Assembly (NCBI GenBank): GCA_022711355.1
Contig: JAKLFE010000032.1
Span: 1 to 52,613 of the forward strand
DNA length: 52,613 bases
Origin: Spirochaetota bacterium
GTDB taxonomy: Bacteria > Spirochaetota > Spirochaetia > Treponematales > Rectinemataceae
Direction of reading: 5' to 3'
Every line of letters starts with the position of its first letter. The first letter of the stretch is position 1. This document shows, in pieces, positions 15,558 to 22,647 of this stretch. Both the position numbers and the translations under genes were made by a program. The notes below the pieces were generated by a model. The model was not told the origin of the DNA and made no database searches. It saw nothing but the letters and a program-made list of their open reading frames with translations.

Positions 15558-15825
15558 GGGCGGCCTCCCCGAGGGCCTCGGCTATGCCGGCCGCGCTCGC
15601 CCCGTAGAGGACGAGGCCCGGCCGCGAGAAGAGGCCGAGGGCGGTCTCCGAGGCGCGCGCAAGCTCGGTCCCGGCCAGCTCGGCCTCGGCGGCCTCGAAG
15701 AGCTCCTCGGGATGGGCGAAGAAGTCGCCCCGGACCCGGGCGCGGAGGACGCGTCCCTCCTCGGCCTCGAGCTCTATCCGCAGGAGCTTCCCGCCCGCGG
15801 GCTTGCGGTCCATCCGCACGATCAT
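15538..15825 (-). CDS. Lipoate-protein ligase accessory (C-terminal) domain as a separate protein
   Basis: A 95-aa protein resembling the C-terminal accessory domain of LplA, found as a separate LplB-type subunit in some archaea and bacteria. RKPAGGKLLRIELEAEEG and ARVRGDFFAHPEELFEAAE match the start of that domain. In two-subunit ligases this part is needed to make lipoyl-AMP, while the catalytic domain alone does transfer. The ATG has a GGAGGAGGG site. It precedes and overlaps the catalytic gene, an order opposite to the domain order of fused LplA. A hairpin separates it from lipA upstream. Family assignment rests on motif resemblance. Confidence 0.75.
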   Translation of the reverse strand: MIVRMDRKPAGGKLLRIELEAEEGRVLRARVRGDFFAHPEELFEAAEAELAGTELARASETALGLFSRPGLVLYGASAAGIAEALGEAARALAAR

Positions 15826-15850
15826 CTCGGCCCTCCTCCGGTTGGCCGCC

Positions 15851-15870
15851 GAATCGGCGTTAGCCGATTC
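15851..15870 (-). terminator. Small hairpin at the end of lipA
   Basis: GAATCGGC/GCCGATTC with loop GTTA spans the lipA stop codon. With no T-run it is more likely to attenuate or stabilise the mRNA inside the operon than to terminate fully. Confidence 0.4.
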
Positions 15871-16753
15871 AGCGCCGCGGCTCGCCCTCGAGGGCCCCGC
15901 GCTCGCCTTCGAAGCTTCCGCGCGCGTGGTAGCTCGTGCGCGCCAGGGGGGCGGCGACCACGGCCGAGAAGCCGCGGGAGCGGGCCTCGGCGGCGTACTC
16001 GGCGAAGGCCTCGGGGCGGAGGTACTCGGCGACCTCGACCTGGGCCGCCGTGGGCCTGAGGTACTGGCCGAGCACGAGGCTCCGGCAGCCGGCGGCGCGC
16101 AGGCGGTCCATGGCCGCGAGGACCTCGTCCCGGCGCTCGCCCAGGCCGAGCATGATGCTCGACTTGACCAGGGGGCGGCCGGAGCGGCCGGCCCGGTCGG
16201 CCGCGAGCTCGAGGGTGTGGAGGCTCGCGGCGAAGGAAGCCCGGCGGTCGCGCAGGTGCTGGAGGCGCTCGACGGTCTCCACGTTGTGCGCCACCACGTC
16301 GGGGCCGGCGTCGAGGACGCTCTTGATCTCGCCCTGCCGGTAGTCGGGGATGAGGACCTCGACCCTGACCCCGGGGTCGGCTTCCTTGATGGCGCGGACG
16401 CAGGCGGCGAAGTGGGCGGCCCCCCGGTCGGGCAGGTCGTCGCGGTCGACGCTCGTCAGGACGGCGTAGCGGATCCCCAGCTCGGCGACCGCGGCGGCGA
16501 GCTCGGCGGGCTCCTCGGCGCGGACGCTCTCGCCGGCGGGCGCCCGCTCGACGGCGCAGAAGCGGCAGCCCCGCGTGCAGGTCGCGCCGAGGACCATGAA
16601 GGTGGCGGTGGCCTGGCCCCAGCACTCGGCCTTGTTCGGGCAGCGCGCGGAGTCGCAGACCGTGTGGAGGCCGCGGCGCTCGAGGACGGCCGACACGCGC
16701 CGCCAGTTCTCGCCGGAGGGGAGGGCGACCTTGAGCCAGTCGGGCTTACGCAC
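15869..16753 (-). CDS. lipA: Lipoyl synthase
   Basis: A 294-aa radical SAM enzyme that inserts two sulfurs into protein-bound octanoyl groups to make lipoyl cofactor. The auxiliary iron-sulfur cluster motif is C33-x4-C38-x5-C44 (CDSARCPNKAEC). The radical SAM cluster is C59-x3-C63-x2-C66 (CTRGCRFC). The C-terminal RTSYHARG corresponds to the RSSYHA motif whose serine ligates the auxiliary cluster. Inner conserved stretches are LTSVDRDDLPDRGAAHF and VAHNVETVERL. The GTG start overlaps the end of tetR by 8 bp, showing translational coupling. With the downstream ligase pair this operon can both scavenge and synthesise lipoate. Confidence 0.96.
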   Translation of the reverse strand: MRKPDWLKVALPSGENWRRVSAVLERRGLHTVCDSARCPNKAECWGQATATFMVLGATCTRGCRFCAVERAPAGESVRAEEPAELAAAVAELGIRYAVLTSVDRDDLPDRGAAHFAACVRAIKEADPGVRVEVLIPDYRQGEIKSVLDAGPDVVAHNVETVERLQHLRDRRASFAASLHTLELAADRAGRSGRPLVKSSIMLGLGERRDEVLAAMDRLRAAGCRSLVLGQYLRPTAAQVEVAEYLRPEAFAEYAAEARSRGFSAVVAAPLARTSYHARGSFEGERGALEGEPRR

Positions 16754-17378
16754 GGCCGGCCTCCCCGGCGGGGGCCGGCCGGGCGAGGAGGCCCGTGACG
16801 AGGAGGCCGGCCTGGGCGGCGAGGCCCCCGTCGTCGGGCCGGTCCAAGACGGCGATGCGGAAGATGGCCGCCTCGATGAGGGAGTACAGGAGGTCGCCGG
16901 CCTGCTTGACGGGGAAGCTCCCGAACTCGCCGGAGCGCTGGCCCTCGATGAGGACGCCGGCGAGGATGTGCCGCATGCGGATCGTCCGCCTCCTGACCCG
17001 CTCGTCGGGGCTCCCGCCGGCGGTGCGCTGGTGCCCGAGGTAATCCAGGAGGATGAGGAGGAGGCGCCGGTTCCGGGCGCAGCTCTCGGATACGAGGGCG
17101 AGGATGGCCTCGAGCTTGGCGGCCTGGGAGCGGGCCTCGTCGGCGCTGACCGCGCGGATGTCGGCCTCGATCCGCTCGGTGAAGAGCTTGATGCTGAAGG
17201 AGAAGATCTCGCGCTTGTTCTTGAAGTAGAGGTAGAGTATGGTGCGGGTGATCCCGCAGCGCTCGGCTATCTTCTGGAAGGTCGTGTCCTCGTAGCCTTC
17301 GTCGATGAATACGTCGAGTGCCTTCTCCAGTATCTCGCGCTTGCGCTTCTCGTGCTCGATGGCGATTGACAAGTTCAC
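16746..17378 (-). CDS. TetR/AcrR family transcriptional regulator
   Basis: A DNA-binding regulator of about 210 aa. The N-terminal helix-turn-helix reads KREILEKALDVFIDEGYEDT, then TFQKIAERCGITRTILYLYF, then KNKREIFSF, a textbook TetR pattern. The C-terminal ligand domain is divergent. The frame is open to a TTG at 17408, but a TATACT -10 box at 17397-17402 lies inside that extension, so the true start must be downstream: GTG 17378, or TTG 17372 behind a GGGGGGTG site. It is first in an operon with lipA and the split lipoate ligase, so it may control lipoate metabolism; most such regulators repress their own operon. Confidence 0.88.
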   Translation of the reverse strand: MNLSIAIEHEKRKREILEKALDVFIDEGYEDTTFQKIAERCGITRTILYLYFKNKREIFSFSIKLFTERIEADIRAVSADEARSQAAKLEAILALVSESCARNRRLLLILLDYLGHQRTAGGSPDERVRRRTIRMRHILAGVLIEGQRSGEFGSFPVKQAGDLLYSLIEAAIFRIAVLDRPDDGGLAAQAGLLVTGLLARPAPAGEAGRA

Positions 17379-17396
17379 CCCCCGCGTCGGGGTGTT

Positions 17397-17425
17397 AGTA
17401 TACAGCAAAGCGGGGCGGGCGGAAA
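17397..17425 (-). promoter_or_regulatory. Promoter of the tetR-lipA operon
   Basis: On the reverse strand TTTCCG (17420-17425), 17 bp, TATACT (17397-17402). The -10 is good and the -35 weak, as often seen at regulated promoters. Confidence 0.5.
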
Positions 17426-17487
17426 GCGTCGCCTTGCCGGGGAGGCCGAATCCGGGTATCGTGGGAGCGAAAGGGGAACGCGCCCTG

Positions 17488-18639
17488 ATGGCCCTCGCCG
17501 ACGCCCGCCTGGATACCTACTACCTTCCCGCCCGCCGGCGCGCCGCGGCCGAGGTCGCCGAGTCGGCGCGCCTCTTCGCCCGCGGCCTGGCGGCCCGCTT
17601 CTTCGACGAGCACCCCCTCCCCACCCTCGTCCTCGACGACAGCCGCCAGATCCTCTACGCCAACCGCTCCGCCTCGTCCCTCTTCGGCCTGGCGCCCGAG
17701 CTGGCCCTCGGCCGGCGCCTAGGCGAGGCCCTGGGCTGCGCCCGCTGCCCCGAGGCCCCGAACGGCTGCGGCACCGGCTCCTTCTGCCGCTACTGCGGGG
17801 CGGCCCGGGCCATCGAGGCCAGCGCCTCCGGCTCCTCCGCCCACGAGGAATGCTACGTGAGCCGGGAGGCCTCGGAAGGCGGGGGCGACTCGATCGAGCT
17901 CTTGGTCTGGACCAGCCCCCTCGAGCTCGAGGGGAGGGCCTGCACGCTCCTCACCGCCCGCGACATCTCCGAGCAGAAGCGCCGGGAGGTCCTCGAGCGG
18001 GTCTTCTATCACGACATAGCCAACACGGCCACGGGCATCGGCGTCCTGGTCGAGCTTCTCCGCGCGGCGCCCGACCGGGAGGAGGCCCGGCGCCTCGAGC
18101 TCCTCCGCGCGGCCTCGGCCCAGCTCGTCGAGGAGATCGACTCCCAGCGGGCCCTGCGCGCGGCCGAGGAGGGGAGCCTCGCCCTCGCCCTCGACGAGGT
18201 GGACAGCCTCGAGGCCCTCCGCGGGGCCGTCGGCTGCTTCGAGTACTTCCTGTACAACCGCGAGGCCGAGGCGAGGATCGAGCCCGGCTCGGAGCGCTTC
18301 TCCCTGAGGACCGACCCCGTCCTCCTCCGGAGGGTCCTCGCCAACATGGTGAAGAACGCCCTCGAGGCGGCGGAGCGGGGCGAGGCCGTCCTCCTCCGCT
18401 CGGAGCGCTCGGGGGGCCTCGCCCGCTTCTCCGTGAGCAACCGGGCGGTCATGGCCGAGGAGGTCCGGGCCCGGGTCTTCCAGCGCTCCTTCTCCACCAA
18501 GGGCCCGGGCCGGGGCCTGGGCAGCTACGGCATGCGCCTCCTCGGGGAGCGCTACCTCGGCGGCAAGGTCGAGTTCTCCTCCGCCGAGGGCGCGGGCACG
18601 ACCTTCACGCTGAGCCTCCCGCTCGAGCCGGGCCCGTGA
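17488..18639 (+). CDS. PAS-domain sensor histidine kinase with Cys-rich insertion
   Basis: A 383-aa soluble kinase. A PAS domain (HPLPTLVLDDSRQILYANR, residues ~45-65) is followed by a cysteine cluster, LGCARCPEAPNGCGTGSFC with a further RYCG (about residues 80-105), with spacing suited to bind metal or an iron-sulfur cluster. The phosphoacceptor helix is FYHDIANTATGIGVLVELL, with the probable phosphorylated His at 175. The ATPase has NMVKNALEAAERGEAV and FSTKGPGRGLGSYGM. The frame extends upstream to 17305, but that overlaps the divergent tetR gene; ATG 17488 with AAGGGG upstream and a TTGCCG-17-TATCGT promoter (17434-17462) is preferred. No cognate regulator is adjacent. Confidence 0.85.
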   Translation: MALADARLDTYYLPARRRAAAEVAESARLFARGLAARFFDEHPLPTLVLDDSRQILYANRSASSLFGLAPELALGRRLGEALGCARCPEAPNGCGTGSFCRYCGAARAIEASASGSSAHEECYVSREASEGGGDSIELLVWTSPLELEGRACTLLTARDISEQKRREVLERVFYHDIANTATGIGVLVELLRAAPDREEARRLELLRAASAQLVEEIDSQRALRAAEEGSLALALDEVDSLEALRGAVGCFEYFLYNREAEARIEPGSERFSLRTDPVLLRRVLANMVKNALEAAERGEAVLLRSERSGGLARFSVSNRAVMAEEVRARVFQRSFSTKGPGRGLGSYGMRLLGERYLGGKVEFSSAEGAGTTFTLSLPLEPGP

Positions 18640-18651
18640 CGCCGGCCTCGC

Positions 18652-18680
18652 TTGTCCCCGGGCTCCTCGTGGTTTAGTAT
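18652..18680 (+). promoter_or_regulatory. Promoter of the GH13-like gene
   Basis: TTGTCC (18652-18657), 17 bp, TAGTAT (18675-18680), followed by a GGAGG site (18691-18695) and ATG 18701. Confidence 0.65.
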
Positions 18681-18700
18681 CGTTCCCCGTGGAGGCAGCC

Positions 18701-21700
18701 ATGAGCGACCGTTCCGCCGCCCTCGTCGCGAGGCTCGCGGCCCTCGAGGGCCCCGGGCCCCTCGAGCCGCGGCCGGGCGACCGCCTCATGGAGTTCCACC
18801 TCTCCCGCCCGGCCCGCGAGGGCCTGGGCATCGAGGACTCCCTCTTCCAGAGCACGGGCAACCTCATCCTCCCCGACTTCCGCGCGGCCCGGGCCCTCGC
18901 CCGCCGCATCAACGAGTCGGTCGACGCGGCCCTCCTCCCCGAGCGCGCCGTCAAGGCCGGCCGGCTCAACGCGATGGCCCTGATCGACGAGATCCTCCAC
19001 GACGTCGCCCGCCTCTACCGCGAGCAGGTCGAGCCCCGGGCCTTCTCCCTGGCCCTCGCCGACCTCGAGGCCGAGCTCGGCGCCGCCCCGGCGCGGGCCC
19101 TCCTCGCGGCCTTCGCCGAGCGCTTCCCCCCCCTGGCCGTCTACCGGGGCGAGCTCACGGCCGCCGCCTGGCTCGACGGCGCCGGGGAGGGGCCCGCGGC
19201 CGCGGCGACGCGCCGCGAGCAGGCCCTCGAGGAGCTCCTCCTCCTCCGCCTCGCCAACGAGGATCCCGCCTTCGGCCCCTTCCGCTTCCTCTTCGACGAG
19301 ACCCTCCTCGCGGGACCGGGGCTGCCCGAGGCTCCGGCCTACCGCGCCGCGATAGGCGCCCTCGAGCGCCGCTTCGCCGCCCTCCCCCCCTTCGGCCCCG
19401 ACGCCCAGGACCTCGTGACCATGCTGCGCAGCCCGGCCGCGGCCGCCCCCCTCTCCCTGCCCGGCCAGCTCGAGTACATCCGCGCGCGCTGGGGCCTCCT
19501 CCTCGGGGAGCGCCTCCTCCGCCTCCTGGGCGGCCTCGACCTCATCCGCGAGGAGGAGAAGCCCCGCTTCCCCGGCCCCGGCCCGACCCGAGCCTACGCC
19601 TACGCGGGCATGGAGCGCGAGTACGAGCGCTTCAGCCAGGACAAGGACTGGATGCCCCGGGTCGTCATGATGGCGAAGAGCGTCCTGGTCTGGCTCTCCC
19701 AGCTCTCGGCCTCCTACGGCCGCGGCATACGGACTCTGGACGCCATACCCGACGAGGAGCTCGACCTCCTCGCCTCCCGGGGCTTCAACGCCCTGTGGCT
19801 CATCGGCCTGTGGGAGCGGAGCGCCGCGAGCGCCGAGATCAAGCGCCGCTGCGGCAATCCCGAGGCCGCGCCGAGCGCCTACTCGCTCTTCGACTACGAG
19901 ATCGCCGCCGAGCTCGGCGGCTGGCCGGCCCTGGAGCGGCTGCGCGAGAAATGCTCCTGGCGGGGCATCCGCCTCGCGGCCGACATGGTCCCGAACCACG
20001 TCGGCATCGACTCCGCCTGGGTGCGCGAGCGGCCCGAGCTCCTGATGAGCTCCGACTGGAGCCCCTTCCCCGGCTACTCCTTCGGCGGCGCCGACCTCTC
20101 CGGCGACGGCCGCGTGGAGCTCAAGCTCGAGGACCACTACTACTCCCGCACGGACGCGGCAGTCGTCTTCCGCCGCGTCGACCGCGCCTCGGGCAAGACC
20201 CTCTACGTCTACCACGGCAACGACGGCACGGGCCTGCCCTGGAGCGACACGGCCCAGATCGACTTCCTCAAGCCCGAGGCGCGCGCGGCCGTCCGCGAGC
20301 GCATCCTCCACGTGGCGCGCAACTTCCCCATCGTCCGCTTCGACGCGGCCATGGTCCTCGCGCGCAAATCCTTCCGCCGCCTGTGGTACCCCGAGCCCGG
20401 CTCGGGCGGCGACGTGCCCTCCCGGGCCGAGCGCGCCCTGCCGGGGCCGGACTTCGAGCGCGCCATGCCCGAGGAGTTCTGGCGCGAGGTCGTGGACGAG
20501 TGCGCCCGCGAGGCCCCCGACACCCTCCTCCTCGCCGAGGCCTTCTGGATGATGGAGGGCTACTTCGTCCGCACCCTGGGCATGCACCGCGTGTACAACT
20601 CCGCCTTCATGAACATGCTCAAGAACGAGGAGAACGCGAAGTACCGCGAGACGATCCGCAACACCCAGGAGTTCGACCGGGACATCCTCAAGCGCTTCGT
20701 CAACTTCATGAACAACCCCGACGAGGAGACCGCGGTCGCCCAGTTCGGCTCGGGAGACAAGTACTTCGGCGTCTGCGCCATGATGGCCACCATGCCGGGC
20801 CTGCCCATGTTCGGCCACGGCCAGCTCGAGGGCTTCACGGAGAAGTACGGCATGGAGTACCGGCGCGCCTACAAGGACGAGTCGCCGGACCGGGCCCTCC
20901 TCGAGCGCCACGAGCGGGAGATCTTCCCCCTCCTGAAGCGGCGCGCCCTCTTCGCCGGGGTCGAGGAGTTCCGGCTCTACGACCTCGTCGCCGAGGACGG
21001 CTCGGTGGCCGAGAACGCCTTCGTCTACTCCAACGGCCACGAGGGCGAGCGGGCCCTGGTGGCCTACAACAACTCCTTCGCCCGGGCCGCCGGCCGCGTC
21101 CGCCTCGCCTGCCCCTACGCCGAGAAGCTCCCCGGCGGGGGCAAGCGCCTGGCCAGGCCGAGCCTGGCCCAGTCCCTCGGGCTCGCCCCCGAGCATCCCC
21201 GCGGCGGCCGCGAGCGCTTCCTGGTCATGCGCGAGCAGCGCTCCGAGCTCTGGTTCCTCCGTCCCTCGCGCGAGATAGCCGAGCGGGGCCTCGCCCTCCT
21301 CCTCGAGGGCTTCCAGTGCCAGGTCTTCCTCGACATCTTCGAGGTCGAGGACGACGAGGCCGGCCTGTACCGCGCGGTGCACGACGCCTTGGGCGGCGCC
21401 GGGACCCCCGACCTGGCCGCGGCGGTCCAGGACGTGGCTCTCGCCGAGCTGTACGCCTCCCTCTCGGCCCTCCTCCGCCCCGAGCTCCTGGCCTGGGCCA
21501 GGGGCCTGGCCTCCCGGGCCGGCCTCGCCTCCGCCGGGCGGGGCGCCGCGGCGAGCGCGGGGCGGGCGCCCGCGGGGAGCTCCCCCCTCCGCCCTCCCCC
21601 GGGCCGCGCCGCCGCCCTCGCCTTCTACGCCACGGCCCGCTCATTCCTCCGCGAGGCCGCCGCCGAGGAGGGCCTCCCCGGAGACCCCGCCTGGGCGCCG

Positions 21701-22594
21701 GAGGGCGACCGGCCGGGATCGGCGGGTCCCGGCGCCCCCGCGAGCCGCCCGGCCTCGGGCGCGGCCCGCTCCGAGGCCAGGGCGGCGGCCAGGGCCCGGG
21801 CCCTGGCTAAACGGGACCAAGCGGCGGCCAAGGCCGCGGCCGCCCGCTTCCAGGCCTCCCTCGCGGCCCTCGCCTCCCTCCCCCGGCGCCTCCGGGCCTC
21901 CCCCTCCGGGCCCCGGGAGGCCGAGGCCCTCGCCCTCCTCGCGCGGGAGCTCGCCGCCCCCGGCAAGGCCGAGCTCGCCCTCTGCTACGCCCTCCTCGAC
22001 GGCCTGGTCGAGCTCTGCGCCCCGGGCGAGCCGCCTGAGGGCGCGGCGGGAGCCGCCCGGCCCGCCGAGGCCCGGCTCGCGGCCGAGGCGGCCAGGCGCG
22101 TCGTCGACCGCTACTGCCTCGACCGGAAGCTCCGCGAGGCCCTGCGCGAGGCCGGCATGCGCGGGGACGAGGCCTTCCGCGGCCTGGCCCTCGTCAAGGC
22201 CCTCCTCGCGCGGCTGGGCGCCGGCCCGGGAAGCCCCGCGGGCGCTCCCGCCCCGGCGCCGGGCGTGCCGCGGTCCGAGGGCGAGCGGCGGAGGGAGGCG
22301 GCGGCCCTCGTCGCCGAGCTCTCGGCCGACGAGGAGCTCCGCTCCCTCCTCGGCGTCAACCTCTTCGACGGGGTGACCTGGATCAACAAGGAGCGCCTCG
22401 AGGAGGCCGCCTCCCTGGCCTCCCTCCTCGCGGCGGCGCGCGGGGCCGCCGGCGGCGAGGCTCCCTCGGGCGGCATCGCCGAACCGGCCCGCCTGGCCCT
22501 CGACCTCATGGAGGCCGCGCGCCGCGCGGGCTACAGCCTCGACGCCCTGCGGGAGGCCCTCGAGCCCCCGAAACCGATCGGCGGGGAAGGATGA
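18701..22594 (+). CDS. Very large GH13-like (alpha-amylase fold) protein
   Basis: A 1297-aa protein. A GH13-type catalytic barrel lies in the middle (~340-720): TLDAIPDEELDLLASRGFNA, LAADMVPNHVGID (region I), IVRFDAAMVLARK with the probable nucleophile D548, LLLAEAFWMMEGYF with the probable acid/base E613, and FMNNPDEETA with D674. The first ~330 residues are helical and unassigned. The last ~400 are Ala/Arg-rich, low-complexity and helical (a coiled-coil-like ARAAARARALAKRDQAAAKA stretch). There is no signal peptide, so it probably acts on an intracellular alpha-glucan. The ATG at 18701 has a GGAGG site 5 nt upstream; a GTG 12 nt earlier is less likely. Specificity (hydrolase or transferase) cannot be told. 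Confidence 0.85.
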   Translation: MSDRSAALVARLAALEGPGPLEPRPGDRLMEFHLSRPAREGLGIEDSLFQSTGNLILPDFRAARALARRINESVDAALLPERAVKAGRLNAMALIDEILHDVARLYREQVEPRAFSLALADLEAELGAAPARALLAAFAERFPPLAVYRGELTAAAWLDGAGEGPAAAATRREQALEELLLLRLANEDPAFGPFRFLFDETLLAGPGLPEAPAYRAAIGALERRFAALPPFGPDAQDLVTMLRSPAAAAPLSLPGQLEYIRARWGLLLGERLLRLLGGLDLIREEEKPRFPGPGPTRAYAYAGMEREYERFSQDKDWMPRVVMMAKSVLVWLSQLSASYGRGIRTLDAIPDEELDLLASRGFNALWLIGLWERSAASAEIKRRCGNPEAAPSAYSLFDYEIAAELGGWPALERLREKCSWRGIRLAADMVPNHVGIDSAWVRERPELLMSSDWSPFPGYSFGGADLSGDGRVELKLEDHYYSRTDAAVVFRRVDRASGKTLYVYHGNDGTGLPWSDTAQIDFLKPEARAAVRERILHVARNFPIVRFDAAMVLARKSFRRLWYPEPGSGGDVPSRAERALPGPDFERAMPEEFWREVVDECAREAPDTLLLAEAFWMMEGYFVRTLGMHRVYNSAFMNMLKNEENAKYRETIRNTQEFDRDILKRFVNFMNNPDEETAVAQFGSGDKYFGVCAMMATMPGLPMFGHGQLEGFTEKYGMEYRRAYKDESPDRALLERHEREIFPLLKRRALFAGVEEFRLYDLVAEDGSVAENAFVYSNGHEGERALVAYNNSFARAAGRVRLACPYAEKLPGGGKRLARPSLAQSLGLAPEHPRGGRERFLVMREQRSELWFLRPSREIAERGLALLLEGFQCQVFLDIFEVEDDEAGLYRAVHDALGGAGTPDLAAAVQDVALAELYASLSALLRPELLAWARGLASRAGLASAGRGAAASAGRAPAGSSPLRPPPGRAAALAFYATARSFLREAAAEEGLPGDPAWAPEGDRPGSAGPGAPASRPASGAARSEARAAARARALAKRDQAAAKAAAARFQASLAALASLPRRLRASPSGPREAEALALLARELAAPGKAELALCYALLDGLVELCAPGEPPEGAAGAARPAEARLAAEAARRVVDRYCLDRKLREALREAGMRGDEAFRGLALVKALLARLGAGPGSPAGAPAPAPGVPRSEGERRREAAALVAELSADEELRSLLGVNLFDGVTWINKERLEEAASLASLLAAARGAAGGEAPSGGIAEPARLALDLMEAARRAGYSLDALREALEPPKPIGGEG

Positions 22595-22647
22595 CCCCGG
22601 CCGCCCCCATGGCCCGCGGCGGCCCGGGCGGGGAGACGCGCTAGCCG

